Of a stretch of DNA of 37,206 bases, positions 8,391 to 16,967 are shown in pieces. The translations under genes were made by a program, and so were the position numbers. The number at the start of each line of letters is the position of its first letter. The first letter of the stretch is position 1. The notes below the pieces were generated by a model. The model worked only from the letters and a program-made list of their open reading frames with translations. It did not search any database and had not been told where the DNA came from. The DNA comes from JBELHO01 sp042091375 (GTDB taxonomy: Bacteria > Pseudomonadota > Gammaproteobacteria > Enterobacterales > Alteromonadaceae): assembly GCA_042091375.1 (NCBI GenBank), contig JBELHO010000031.1:1-37206 (forward strand). The letters are read 5' to 3'.

Positions 8391-9239
8391 TTAACCTTGA
8401 CTGTTATTGTGTTTTTTTGGCTCTGCTTTACTTCTAAATGCCGCCCAAAGCATTAATAATATCCACGCTGTTGCCAAACTAAACCACTGAAAAGCATACC
8501 CGCGATGTTTTTCTGGTGGCATGACTATGGGTTGCCAGTTTTTAACAAAACCTATCTGCTCATTTTTATCTAAATAAGCCACAAAGGGCAATAGCTTTTG
8601 TCCGATCAGTTGTGAAAACTTGTCTAATTCAATTTGTTGTACTCGCAATGGCCAAGTCGCTTGGGTAAAATCTTGCTCCATCAACATTACCCCCATTTCC
8701 GGAAAGCGCATGTTTGCGTTAAATTGATGCGTTCCAGTCAAAGATACTATCTCAGGTAAGATATTGCGTTGCACTGATCCAACTACCCAACCTAAGTTAA
8801 TTAATAGCGCATAATTATCCACTGTCGCCAATTGCAGCACTCGATATCCAGTTTTGCCTTGATTGACTTGATTATCTAATAAAAACACATGCCGCGGATC
8901 AAACTCAGCTGATACACTGATCGGAAAATCGTTAAAATACTCTTTATCTATGCTATTGCGGTCTGTGGTTAATAAGTTAGATTGCTGATTTCTTTGCTTA
9001 TTCAGTGCCAGTACTTGACCGAGTGAAAGCGCTTTTTGTTGACTTAATTGATTAATACGCGCTAGCCGTTGTTCTTTTTCGATGGCTCTGTCGATTTGCC
9101 AAAACCCTAAAGTCAATAAACCTGAAAATATAATTAAGGTAAAAATTAACCAAGGCAGACGAATATTTGATACACTTAAACCATGCCGTTTGACGACATC
9201 TTTAGACAATTTTTGGTTGGCTGATGGATCACGTGGCAC
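8391..9239 (-). CDS. SURF1 family cytochrome oxidase assembly protein
   Basis: A 282-aa membrane protein of the SURF1/Shy1 family, which helps place heme A in oxidase subunit I. It has the family layout: one helix near the N-terminus (about 29-47, followed by GFWQIDRAIEK), a periplasmic domain with LLDNQVNQGKTGYRV and LLINLGWV, and a second helix near the C-terminus (about 248-267, YAFQWFSLATAW). GTG 9239 is used; AAGGA lies 11 bases before it. The first 25 residues are poorly conserved, so the true start may be further in. It is divergent from the DUF2909 gene with only 38 bp between starts. Confidence 0.9.
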   Translation of the reverse strand: MPRDPSANQKLSKDVVKRHGLSVSNIRLPWLIFTLIIFSGLLTLGFWQIDRAIEKEQRLARINQLSQQKALSLGQVLALNKQRNQQSNLLTTDRNSIDKEYFNDFPISVSAEFDPRHVFLLDNQVNQGKTGYRVLQLATVDNYALLINLGWVVGSVQRNILPEIVSLTGTHQFNANMRFPEMGVMLMEQDFTQATWPLRVQQIELDKFSQLIGQKLLPFVAYLDKNEQIGFVKNWQPIVMPPEKHRGYAFQWFSLATAWILLMLWAAFRSKAEPKKHNNSQG

Positions 9240-9277
9240 TGGAATAGTTTTCCTTAAGACGCAATAGGATTAACGAT

Positions 9278-9487
9278 ATGATCTTCAAAATTATTATTGT
9301 TGGTATGCTGGTTTTTATGATTTTTAATCTATTTAAAGCCTTGTTTACCATGAACAAAAACGACCCAAATAAACCGCCAATGTCGCGTTATATTGGCCGA
9401 AGAGTAATGACATCTGTTGCCATTATTCTTATCTTAGTGGTCGGTATTCTCACCGGCTTGATCACCCCCAACCCACGTCCTTTTTAG
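9278..9487 (+). CDS. DUF2909 small twin-helix membrane protein
   Basis: A 69-aa protein with two hydrophobic helices (about 2-23 and 45-62) separated by a charged loop MNKNDPNKPPMSRYIGRR, the pattern of the DUF2909 family, which typically sits in cox loci. AGGA precedes ATG 9278. It is the only plus-strand gene within the minus-strand cox locus, divergent from SURF1 and convergent with coxC. Its location suggests a link with oxidase assembly or stability, but no function is established that I can name. Confidence 0.8.
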   Translation: MIFKIIIVGMLVFMIFNLFKALFTMNKNDPNKPPMSRYIGRRVMTSVAIILILVVGILTGLITPNPRPF

Positions 9488-9502
9488 TCTTATTTGGTGA
9501 TT

Positions 9503-9547
9503 TAAGATGTAGGCCTATCACTTTTGACAATAGGCCACGACATCTTA
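9503..9547. terminator. Bidirectional hairpin between DUF2909 gene and coxC
   Basis: An inverted repeat lies in the spacer of two convergent genes. Outer arms TAAGATGT (9503-9510) and ACATCTTA (9540-9547) pair over 8 bp; inner arms GGCCTAT (9512-9518) and ATAGGCC (9530-9536) pair over 7 bp, with a 1x3 internal loop and an 11-nt apical loop. No long T run follows, so termination may be partial, but location and stem strength fit a shared terminator. Confidence 0.75.
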
Positions 9548-9555
9548 ACTGCTTG

Positions 9556-10440
9556 TTAAATGATATACACAAACACAAACAGCATGACCCAAACGACATC
9601 AACAAAATGCCAATACCAGCTGGCCGCTTGAAAAGCAAAATGGTTTTTCGGGGTAAAGTGGCCTTTGTATATGCGAATAAACATAACAATTAGCATAACC
9701 GTACCCAATGTCACATGCATACCGTGAAAACCAGTTAACATGTAAAAGGTATTGCCGTAGATACCACTGGTTAAGTACAGCTTCATTTCTTCAGAATAAC
9801 CGTGCGAGTACTCTAACACTTGCAGGAATAGGAAGACGACACCAAGAGCGATAGTGAATCCCAACCAGAACTTTAGCTGCGGTCGCTTGTCTTGCTCTAA
9901 AGACACATGGGCAAAGTGCGCGGTAACAGAAGAAGCCAATAACAAGATGGTGTTGATTAAAGGTAAGCCATACCAGCCCATTGCTGTTGTTTCAGTGCCA
10001 TCTGGGGTTTTAAGTAACGGCCAAGTAGCACTAAATTCAGGCCACAATACTGCACCTGTCATGGCATTATTACCGGCACCATCTAACCAAGGCACTGAAA
10101 ATACCCGAGCGTAAAGTAATGCACCAAAGAAGGCGGCAAAAAACATCACTTCCGAGAAAATAAACCAGCTCATGCCCTGACGAAATGAGGTGTCCATTTG
10201 ATGGCTGTATTTGCCTGACATCGATTCGTTGATAACATTGCTAAACCAACCGTACAACATGTAGATAACTAAGGCGATACCAACCAGTAATAAATACCCG
10301 CCATAGCCACTTTCTTCACTATTCATTTTTGATACATAGCTTCCTGCCCCTATGGCAATGAAGAACAATGCAACAGCACCTACAATCGGCCAATGGCTCT
10401 GTTCAGGTACGTAATAATTTTCATATTCTTTGATAGTCAT
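9556..10440 (-). CDS. coxC: Cytochrome c oxidase subunit III
   Basis: A 294-aa integral membrane subunit of the aa3/caa3-type oxidase, with about seven helices. Characteristic stretches are YYVPEQSHWPIVG near the N-terminus, the EVMFFAAFFGALLYAR segment (about 96-111), TGFHGMHVTLG and the C-terminal ASWYWHFVDVVWVMLF (His in the last helix). It stabilises subunit I and guides oxygen entry in this family. It starts 15 bp after the stop of ctaG and ends the structural-gene part of the operon coxB-coxA-ctaG-coxC, followed by the hairpin at 9503-9547. Confidence 0.96.
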   Translation of the reverse strand: MTIKEYENYYVPEQSHWPIVGAVALFFIAIGAGSYVSKMNSEESGYGGYLLLVGIALVIYMLYGWFSNVINESMSGKYSHQMDTSFRQGMSWFIFSEVMFFAAFFGALLYARVFSVPWLDGAGNNAMTGAVLWPEFSATWPLLKTPDGTETTAMGWYGLPLINTILLLASSVTAHFAHVSLEQDKRPQLKFWLGFTIALGVVFLFLQVLEYSHGYSEEMKLYLTSGIYGNTFYMLTGFHGMHVTLGTVMLIVMFIRIYKGHFTPKNHFAFQAASWYWHFVDVVWVMLFVFVYII

Positions 10441-10455
10441 TGTTTTCCCCTAGAC

Positions 10456-11037
10456 TTATGATTCTACTTTGCTAGTTATGTCGTATAAGGTATATGATAA
10501 AGTGAGAGTAGATAAGTCTTCTGGCAATTCTAAATCGACATAAAACTGCAGTCCCATCTCCACTTCCTCACTTGCTTTCAACGGCTGTTGCTCAAAACAA
10601 AAACACTCTATTTTTTGAAAATAAGCGGCAGCTAAACCAGGCGATACTGACGGTACAGCTTGTCCGACAATAGCGCGGGTAGATTCATTTTTTGCATAAA
10701 ACTTAACAAATTTAACTTCACCAGGATGAACTTTTACCTCGTTTTCCATCGGTTCAAATTGCCAAGGGATCCCTTTGGCAGTTCGACTGAGAAATTGCAC
10801 TGTAATAGTACGCGAGGTATCAATACCGTTTTCAACATAATTGACCGCGGTTTCATTGGTTTTGCCGTTCAAACCAGTAATGTCACAAAACACGTCATAT
10901 AGTGGCACTAGAGCAAAACCAAAGCCAAACATGCCAAAAACGACCAATAGTAACCTAGATACCGTTTTTTTATTGTCAGGTCTAGCGATGGTTTCATCGC
11001 TAGGTGTTGGTTGATCTTGCTCAGTACCTTTATTCAT
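10456..11037 (-). CDS. ctaG: Cytochrome c oxidase assembly protein CtaG/Cox11
   Basis: A 193-aa copper chaperone that loads CuB in subunit I. It has one N-terminal helix (about 27-46) and a periplasmic immunoglobulin-like domain. The copper-binding motif is Cys145-Phe-Cys147 in IECFCFEQQ; Cys51 just after the helix (YDVFCDITG) is also conserved in the family. It sits between coxA (27 bp upstream) and coxC, the usual place for this gene. The start ATG 11037 has only a weak ribosome site, suggesting coupling to coxA translation. Confidence 0.95.
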   Translation of the reverse strand: MNKGTEQDQPTPSDETIARPDNKKTVSRLLLVVFGMFGFGFALVPLYDVFCDITGLNGKTNETAVNYVENGIDTSRTITVQFLSRTAKGIPWQFEPMENEVKVHPGEVKFVKFYAKNESTRAIVGQAVPSVSPGLAAAYFQKIECFCFEQQPLKASEEVEMGLQFYVDLELPEDLSTLTLSYTLYDITSKVES

Positions 11038-11064
11038 TGGCGTGACTCACTCATTAAATAACCA

Positions 11065-12660
11065 TTAATCGATTTTAGGTGGTGTTGAAAATGTATGGTA
11101 CGGCGCAGGGCTTGCCACTGTCCATTCTAACCCTTCAGCACCATCCCAAGGTTTAGCTTCTGCTTTTACACCGCCTCTAATACATTTGATCACTAAGGCC
11201 AAAAAGATTAATTGTGATAAACCAAAAGCAAATCCACCAATACTGACCCATTTATTAAAATCAGCAAATTGTAATGCGTAATCTGGTATTCGCCTTGGCA
11301 TACCAGCCAAGCCTAAGAAATGCATCGGGAAGAACAATAAGTTTACTGAGATCAATGAGCACCAGAAATGCCATTTTGCCAATGATTCACTATACATGTG
11401 GCCAGTCCATTTCGGTAACCAGTAGTAAGCACCAGCATATATAGAAAATAACGAGCCAGTTACCAATACATAATGAAAGTGGGCAACAACAAAATAGGTA
11501 TCGTGATATTGGAAATCAACCGGAGTCATCGCTAACATCAAACCTGAAAAGCCACCTATGGTAAACAGGATAACAAAGGCCAGTGAAAACAGCATAGGCG
11601 TTTCAAAGGTCATTGCCCCGCGCCACATAGTAGCTACCCAGTTAAATACTTTTACCCCAGTAGGTACAGCAATCAACATAGTACAGTACATGAAAAACAG
11701 TTCACCAAATAATGGCATGCCTGTTGTAAACATGTGATGCGCCCAGACAATAAACGATAAAAAGGCGATTGATGCAGTGGCGTATACCATAGAGCTGTAA
11801 CCAAACAATTGCTTGCGAGCAAATGCCGGAATGATGGTTGATACAATACCAAAGGCTGGCAGGATCATAATATATACTTCTGGGTGTCCGAAGAACCAGA
11901 AAATATGTTGAAACAACACAGGATCACCACCACCGGCAGCATCAAAGAAACTGGTTCCGAAGTAGGTATCGGTCAATAGCATGGTTACCGCGCCTGCCAG
12001 AACCGGCATTACCGCGATTAACAAGTAGGCCGTAATAAAGAATGTCCATACAAATAATGGCATCTTCATGTAAGTCATACCCGGCGCACGCATATTCATA
12101 ATGGTTACGATGACGTTAATCGCCCCCATAATCGATGAAATACCCATGATGTGGACAGCGAAAACAAAAAACGCTGTGCTGCCGTTAGAATAGGTTGATG
12201 AAAGTGGCGCATAGAAAGTCCAACCAAAGTTTGGTGCACCCGATTCCATAAAGAATGATCCCAATAAAATACTGAAAGCGAAAGGTAAAATCCAAAAGCT
12301 CCAGTTGTTCATTCTCGGCAAGGCCATATCAGGCGCACCGATCATCATAGGGATCATCCAGTTAGCAAAACCAGTAAAGGCTGGCATAATGGCGCCAAAC
12401 ACCATCACTAAACCGTGAACTGTAGTTAATTGGTTGAAAAAGTCAGGCTCGACTATTTGTAAACCCGGCTGAAATAACTCAGCGCGGATCACCATGGCCA
12501 ATGCTCCACCCGTTAAAAACATGATGAAGGCAAACCACAAATACAAGGTACCTATGTCTTTGTGGTTAGTGGTATATAACCAGCGTTTAATGCCAGTCAT
12601 TTTGTGATCATCGTGATGCTCGTCATGGGAATCGTGATCATTGAGAACGTCTGTAGTCAT
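11065..12660 (-). CDS. coxA: Cytochrome c oxidase subunit I (A-type heme-copper oxidase)
   Basis: The catalytic subunit, 531 aa with 12 helices. Low-spin heme ligands are His82 (TVHGLVM) and His396; the high-spin heme ligand is His394 (both in VVAHFHYVLV). CuB ligands are His259 and the pair His308-His309. GHPEVY (258-263) carries Glu261 and the cross-linked Tyr263, which places it in the A1 class with a full K/D channel signature. The first 20 residues are unusually rich in His and Asp (NDHDSHDEHHDDH), possibly a metal-binding tail. It follows coxB by 12 bp. Confidence 0.98.
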   Translation of the reverse strand: MTTDVLNDHDSHDEHHDDHKMTGIKRWLYTTNHKDIGTLYLWFAFIMFLTGGALAMVIRAELFQPGLQIVEPDFFNQLTTVHGLVMVFGAIMPAFTGFANWMIPMMIGAPDMALPRMNNWSFWILPFAFSILLGSFFMESGAPNFGWTFYAPLSSTYSNGSTAFFVFAVHIMGISSIMGAINVIVTIMNMRAPGMTYMKMPLFVWTFFITAYLLIAVMPVLAGAVTMLLTDTYFGTSFFDAAGGGDPVLFQHIFWFFGHPEVYIMILPAFGIVSTIIPAFARKQLFGYSSMVYATASIAFLSFIVWAHHMFTTGMPLFGELFFMYCTMLIAVPTGVKVFNWVATMWRGAMTFETPMLFSLAFVILFTIGGFSGLMLAMTPVDFQYHDTYFVVAHFHYVLVTGSLFSIYAGAYYWLPKWTGHMYSESLAKWHFWCSLISVNLLFFPMHFLGLAGMPRRIPDYALQFADFNKWVSIGGFAFGLSQLIFLALVIKCIRGGVKAEAKPWDGAEGLEWTVASPAPYHTFSTPPKID

Positions 12661-12672
12661 TATAAATTCTCC

Positions 12673-14265
12673 CTAGTTCGCGCTTGCCGCGTCAACGTCG
12701 GCGGGTTGCACTAAATCACCGGTATTATTACCCCAAGCATTACGCTCGTAAGTAACCACAGCGGCAATTTGCGTTTTGGTTAATTGTGCAGCAAAAGAGG
12801 CCATCGCTGGATTTGTTTTACTGCCATTAACGACTATATCGATATGACCAGCAATATCATTAGTAACCATAGCACTGCCTTTTAATGCAGGGAATGCTGG
12901 TGGTACACCCATACCATTGGCCTGGTGGCAAGCAGCACAAGCAGTAAGGTAAACCTCTTCACCCATAGTCATCAATTCATCTAAATTATAGACCTTTGCA
13001 AGGTCTTCTGCTGGCACAACTGGTTCTGCTTTGGCTTGCGGTTGAACGTCTTCGACTTTCGCTTTAACTTCATCGACTACCGCACTAGACGCAGCTTTAA
13101 CTTCGCCGCCCGCACTGCTACTGCCTTGTTCCGAAAAAGCTTTTACGTCTGACGCTTGTACCATTTCACCGGTATTATTGCCCCAAGCATTTCTCTCGTA
13201 GGTCACTACGGCGGCAATTTCTTTTAAGCTAAGTTGTTTAGCGTAAGATTGCATGGCAGTACCCGCTTTACCATTGACCACAATATCAATATGGCCATCA
13301 ATAGATCCAGTAGTTGCCATTGGACTTCCTTTAAGCGCGGGAAATGCTGGTGGTAAACCTGCGCCAGAGGGTTGGTGACAGGCTGCACAATGAGCAGTAT
13401 AAGTAGTTAATCCCAACTCCATCAATTCTTCCATTGAAGCAGAAGCATTCAATGAGGCCTTTTCAGCTTCAGCTGCAGAGGCTTTTAACGCCGCTTGCTC
13501 ATCGATCCAAGCCGCATAATCCGCTTCCGATTTAACTTCGACAACGATGGGCATAAAGCCGTGATCCTTACCACATAACTCAGCACATTGACCGCGATAT
13601 GTTCCTGGTTTGGGAACATTGGTCCAAGCTTCATTGATAAATCCAGGGTTAGCATCTTGTTTTACCGCAAATGCAGGTATCCACCAAGCGTGAATAACAT
13701 CATCAGAAGTGATCAAAAAACGTACTTTTTTGTTAACTGGGATCACTAACGGCTTGTCTACTTCAAGTAAGTAGTTTTCACCTTTCGCCTCAATTTCACC
13801 TGATTGATTTTCGTATTGCCCACGTGGAGTAGATAAAACAGAATAAAATTCAATGTCTTGGTCAAAGTATTTGTAATGCCACTTCCATTGTGAACCGGTA
13901 ATTTGAATAGTGATATCGGAATCATCATTGTTTTCCATATCAATCAAAGTAAAGGTTGCTGGTATAGCCATTGCAATAAGAATGACAATAGGAATGACAG
14001 TCCAGAGTATTTCTACTTTGGTACTTTCATGAAATGTAGCTGCTTCGACACCCTTGGATTTGCGATGAAAAATCATCGACCAAATCATCGCGCCAAATAC
14101 CACAATACCAATGACGACACAGATCCACAGAACTAGCATATGTAAATCATATACTTCATTACTGACTTCCGTGACCCCTTTGGTCAAATTTAACTGCATA
14201 TCTGCCCAAGCTAAATTAGGAAAAACAAATCCTAATAACAGCAAACTCAGGTTACGTCTTCTCAC
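12673..14265 (-). CDS. coxB: Cytochrome c oxidase subunit II with two fused cytochrome c domains
   Basis: A 530-aa protein that takes electrons into the oxidase. A signal peptide (1-21) and two helices (about 43-65 and 87-106) precede the CuA domain: His192, Cys227, Glu229, Cys231, His235 and Met238 (CAELCGKDHGFM). Two class I cytochrome c domains follow, each with CxxCH: Cys293-Cys296-His297 with Met338, and Cys443-Cys446-His447 with Met488. The domains (about 280-373 and 430-524) are clearly a tandem duplication, joined by an Ala/Glu/Val/Lys-rich linker. Ordinary subunit II is about 250-300 aa and one-heme caa3 forms are about 350-400. The start is GTG 14265 with GGAG 7 bases upstream. It heads the operon. 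Confidence 0.96.
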   Translation of the reverse strand: MRRRNLSLLLLGFVFPNLAWADMQLNLTKGVTEVSNEVYDLHMLVLWICVVIGIVVFGAMIWSMIFHRKSKGVEAATFHESTKVEILWTVIPIVILIAMAIPATFTLIDMENNDDSDITIQITGSQWKWHYKYFDQDIEFYSVLSTPRGQYENQSGEIEAKGENYLLEVDKPLVIPVNKKVRFLITSDDVIHAWWIPAFAVKQDANPGFINEAWTNVPKPGTYRGQCAELCGKDHGFMPIVVEVKSEADYAAWIDEQAALKASAAEAEKASLNASASMEELMELGLTTYTAHCAACHQPSGAGLPPAFPALKGSPMATTGSIDGHIDIVVNGKAGTAMQSYAKQLSLKEIAAVVTYERNAWGNNTGEMVQASDVKAFSEQGSSSAGGEVKAASSAVVDEVKAKVEDVQPQAKAEPVVPAEDLAKVYNLDELMTMGEEVYLTACAACHQANGMGVPPAFPALKGSAMVTNDIAGHIDIVVNGSKTNPAMASFAAQLTKTQIAAVVTYERNAWGNNTGDLVQPADVDAASAN

Positions 14266-14268
14266 TCG

Positions 14269-14712
14269 ACATCTCCTCTACCCTTAATATTTTTTAAATC
14301 CGAACTTATCGTAAACGGCTTATTTTTTTGCTTTTATTGTTCAACTTTTAGTCTTTATTATTGACAAATATTTATCGAGATAAACGTTGTCTTATTATTC
14401 TGATCGTTGATTTTCCGCACTAGAATTACTTAAAAGTTAATCTAGGTCAATTCAAAATTTATCAGTAAAACTAATTATTTTTCAATAAATACAATAGAGT
14501 ATCAGCTCTAATCAATTAAAACCCTTTATTTTTAAGGGATATAACGGATGTTTACTTTTTGAGCAATTACTCAAATAAATATTTTTCTGGTAATTTGCAA
14601 ATTTTTATTTTTGTTTGAAATTTAACCTAAGCCTAACAAAAACTGGCGGAGATGAGAATTATTCTTATGAAATTAACAAGGAAATGAAAAAACAGCGCTA
14701 AATGAGACAAAA
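14269..14712. other. AT-rich spacer upstream of coxB
   Basis: About 440 bp with no credible gene on either strand. It must hold the promoter of the cox operon, but it is so AT-rich that many weak promoter-like pairs occur and I cannot pick one. A small hairpin CCCTT/AAGGG (14522-14538) is present. I saw no good FNR box (TTGAT-N4-ATCAA). Confidence 0.5.
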
Positions 14713-14752
14713 CAGTAGATTTAAGTGAATGATAATCCACTAAATCTAACTG
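14713..14752. terminator. Rho-independent terminator of lexA
   Basis: Arms CAGTAGATTTAAGTG (14713-14727) and, on the right, a 16-base arm ending at 14752 pair over about 14 bp with two single-base bulges around an AT-rich loop. Read on the minus strand, the hairpin begins 15 bases after the lexA stop codon and is followed by TTTTGT. A CTTTT run on the other side lets it also act on plus-strand transcripts. Confidence 0.75.
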
Positions 14753-14767
14753 CTTTTAACTATGCTA

Positions 14768-15391
14768 CTACATCCAATTGGCAGTGCGTACCACTCCTAC
14801 AGCCAGTCCTTCAACGGTAAATTGTTGGTGACTGAGATCGACTTTAATGGTTGAGAAATCATCATTTTCCGCATGTAAGTAAACGATATTGCCATCGCGT
14901 TTGAAGCGTTTAACTGTCACTTCATCTTCAACCCTAGCGACAATTACTTGACCATTCTGTACGTCATTAGTTTGGTGAACCGCTAATAAATCACCATCGA
15001 GAATGCCAATGTCTTTCATACTTTCACCGTGCACCCTCAGTAAATAATTGGCTGCAGGATGAAACATTTCAGCATCTACTTTGAAATTATCTTCAACGTG
15101 CTGTTGGGCCAGAATAGGCTCTCCAGCAGCAACCCGCCCGATCAGCGGCAAGCCTTGCTCTGCGATTAATTGCTCAGCTAAGCGAATGCCACGTGATGTA
15201 CCCGGTAACATCTCGATATAGCCTTTTTTCGACAAGGCTTTTAAGTGCTCCTCGGCGGCATTGGCTGACTTAAAGCCAAAAAAGTCAGCAATTTCAGCGC
15301 GAGTAGGTGGCATACCTGTTTCCGCGATGTTCTCTTTGATTAAATCGAATATCTGTTGTTGGCGCGAGGTTAAGGGTTTTAGGTTGTCCAT
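14768..15391 (-). CDS. lexA: LexA repressor, SOS regulator
   Basis: A 207-aa self-cleaving repressor of the DNA-damage response. The N-terminal winged helix-turn-helix (about 1-70) contains MPPTRAEIADFFGFKSANAAEEHLKAL. The cleavage bond is Ala89-Gly90 (GRVAAGEPIL), the nucleophile Ser124 (HGESMKDIG) and the base Lys161 (VTVKRF), each offset by five from E. coli Ala84, Ser119 and Lys156. ATG 15391 has AGGA 9 bases upstream. Two SOS boxes precede it, showing autoregulation. It follows msrA, but its own promoter and boxes indicate separate transcription. Confidence 0.98.
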   Translation of the reverse strand: MDNLKPLTSRQQQIFDLIKENIAETGMPPTRAEIADFFGFKSANAAEEHLKALSKKGYIEMLPGTSRGIRLAEQLIAEQGLPLIGRVAAGEPILAQQHVEDNFKVDAEMFHPAANYLLRVHGESMKDIGILDGDLLAVHQTNDVQNGQVIVARVEDEVTVKRFKRDGNIVYLHAENDDFSTIKVDLSHQQFTVEGLAVGVVRTANWM

Positions 15392-15403
15392 TGGTCAATT
15401 TTC

Positions 15404-15419
15404 CTGTATTTTTTAACAG
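15404..15419 (-). promoter_or_regulatory. SOS box 1 (LexA operator)
   Basis: The sequence CTGTATTTTTTAACAG fits the CTGT-N8-ACAG LexA box of gammaproteobacteria. It ends 13 bases before the lexA start codon, downstream of the promoter, so bound LexA would block transcription start or escape. Confidence 0.88.
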
Positions 15420-15425
15420 TATTGA

Positions 15426-15441
15426 CTGTCAGTATATACAG
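15426..15441 (-). promoter_or_regulatory. SOS box 2 (LexA operator)
   Basis: CTGTCAGTATATACAG is a second CTGT-N8-ACAG box, 22 bp from the first, about two helical turns. E. coli lexA also has two adjacent boxes. This one overlaps the predicted -10 element of lexA. Confidence 0.92.
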
Positions 15442-15458
15442 GCTGTAAATAAACGCAA
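15431..15458 (-). promoter_or_regulatory. lexA promoter
   Basis: On the minus strand, -35 TTGCGT (15453-15458) and -10 TATACT (15431-15436) are separated by 16 bp. The -10 lies inside SOS box 2, which supports the assignment. Confidence 0.6.
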
Positions 15459-15522
15459 GTGATGTGCAGTATTGTTATAAATACTACACAATGCACAATC
15501 AGCTATGAATGAAGATATTTTG

Positions 15523-16023
15523 CTATTTACTGTCTGGCAAGACCCAGTTGTTGCGAGGAAAATGACAGGTGTAGCCATTGGGTAAGCGCTGTAAATAATC
15601 TTGATGCTCTGGCTCTGCTTGCCAAAAATCGCCAACGGCTTCGACTTCAGTCACTACTTTTCCTGGCCATAACCCCGAAGCATTGACATCATCAATGGTT
15701 TTTAAAGCCATTGACTTCTGTTGTTCATTAACATAGAAAATAGCCGAACGATAGGATCGACCAATATCGTTTCCTTGGCGCTGAGGCGTAGTTGGATCGT
15801 GGATCTGAAAAAAATAACTGAGAATTTTTCGATAACTGATCACCGAATTATCAAAAGTAATTTCTATTGCTTCCGCGTGATCACCGTGATCGCGATAGGT
15901 GGCATTTTGAACATCGCCACCCGAATAGCCAACCCGTGTTGCGGTGACTCCTGGCAATTTGCGGATCAAGTCCTGCATTCCCCAAAAACATCCGCCTGCT
16001 AGCACTGAACGTTCTATAGCCAT
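15523..16023 (-). CDS. msrA: Peptide-methionine (S)-S-oxide reductase MsrA
   Basis: A 166-aa repair enzyme that reduces the S epimer of methionine sulfoxide in proteins. The catalytic motif GGCFWG is near the N-terminus with Cys12; GYSGG follows at about 33, and HDPTTPQRQGNDIGRSYRSAIF at about 75-96 is characteristic. ATG 16023 has GGAGG 10 bases upstream. It starts 5 bp after msrB, so the two complementary stereospecific enzymes form one operon. No signal peptide is seen, so it acts in the cytoplasm. Confidence 0.96.
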   Translation of the reverse strand: MAIERSVLAGGCFWGMQDLIRKLPGVTATRVGYSGGDVQNATYRDHGDHAEAIEITFDNSVISYRKILSYFFQIHDPTTPQRQGNDIGRSYRSAIFYVNEQQKSMALKTIDDVNASGLWPGKVVTEVEAVGDFWQAEPEHQDYLQRLPNGYTCHFPRNNWVLPDSK

Positions 16024-16028
16024 AGTGC

Positions 16029-16472
16029 TTAATCCTCCACCTGTGATAAATATTCGCCATAACCTTGTTGTACCATGTCATCACGATGGATAAAGCGCAA
16101 TGATGCTGAATTAATACAGTAGCGCAATCCTCCATCGACTTTGGGGCCATCGGTAAATACGTGACCTAAATGGCTATCAGCCACGGTTGAACGCACTTCA
16201 GTACGCACCATACCTGCACTGTGGTCAACCAACTCTTTGACATGTTGGCTATCTATTGGCTTGGTAAAACTAGGCCATCCACAACCAGAATCAAACTTAT
16301 TTGACGAGGCAAATAACGGTTCATTTGAAACGATGTCAACATAAATGCCCGGAGCATTATTGTTGAGTAATTGTCCAGTACCTGGATATTCTGTGCCATT
16401 CTCTTGGGTCACTCGATACTGCTCTGTGGTTAGGTCTGCAATTGCCTGTGCAGATTTTACATACTTGCTCAT
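16029..16472 (-). CDS. msrB: Peptide-methionine (R)-S-oxide reductase MsrB, zinc-free type
   Basis: A 147-aa enzyme that reduces the R epimer of methionine sulfoxide. The catalytic Cys119 is in RYCINSASLRF, and a second Cys64 lies in SGCGWPSF. HLGHVFTDGP (101-110) is the usual substrate motif. The two CxxC pairs that bind structural zinc in E. coli MsrB are absent: the positions read VDIV (45-48) and STVA (95-98). Both pairs being lost together fits the known zinc-free class rather than random decay. First gene of msrB-msrA; no oxidative-stress operator was recognised upstream. Confidence 0.95.
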   Translation of the reverse strand: MSKYVKSAQAIADLTTEQYRVTQENGTEYPGTGQLLNNNAPGIYVDIVSNEPLFASSNKFDSGCGWPSFTKPIDSQHVKELVDHSAGMVRTEVRSTVADSHLGHVFTDGPKVDGGLRYCINSASLRFIHRDDMVQQGYGEYLSQVED

Positions 16473-16967
16473 TTTGTTTGCTCTATAAAATAATCATTGC
16501 TGGTTAACAATGGTGTTAATACCTAAGCCAAGCTGTGTATTACTGCTATATTAATAATCTTGTGATCACACTTAACAATTTAGCTTTTAAATCTAGCCTT
16601 CACCCCTTCTATTGGGCAACTAGTTTTAGTACATAATTTAACAATATTAAGATCACTGTAAAGTAACATTTTGATCTTTATTATTTCATTTCGCCATTGA
16701 CCGCGTTCAAGGTTAAGTCATAGTGATATACTCTAAATCAAGCGGATCTTAAACTTCACTAGATAGCGCTAACGCTATTCTGCCTTTAACACAACACCAC
16801 CGGCGCTGATCACCATCTTGTCAACAACCATAAACTTTATGTGAGGCCACTAGCTCAGGTATTTTTGCTCAAAATAATGACAATTTGCACAACTTTGCAT
16901 TAATTTTTCAATATAGTGCTATAGTATTTTGAGGAATAAATTTTACTGCTGTTAAAATGGACTGTTT
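16473..16967. other. Spacer between divergent msrB and HDOD genes
   Basis: 495 bp with no gene I can support. It contains a small hairpin ATAGCG-CTAA-CGCTAT at 16763-16778 with no T run, and the 10-bp palindrome TGTGATCACA at 16560-16569. Promoters for both flanking genes must be here, but none stands out. Confidence 0.45.

Noticed and set aside
14269..14712. Search for an FNR/ArcA-type site or small gene upstream of coxB
   Set aside because: Only partial matches in very AT-rich DNA; no TTGAT-N4-ATCAA and no open frame with a ribosome site.
16763..16778. Hairpin ATAGCG-CTAA-CGCTAT upstream of the HDOD gene
   Set aside because: No T run and far from either gene end; not enough to call a terminator or riboswitch.
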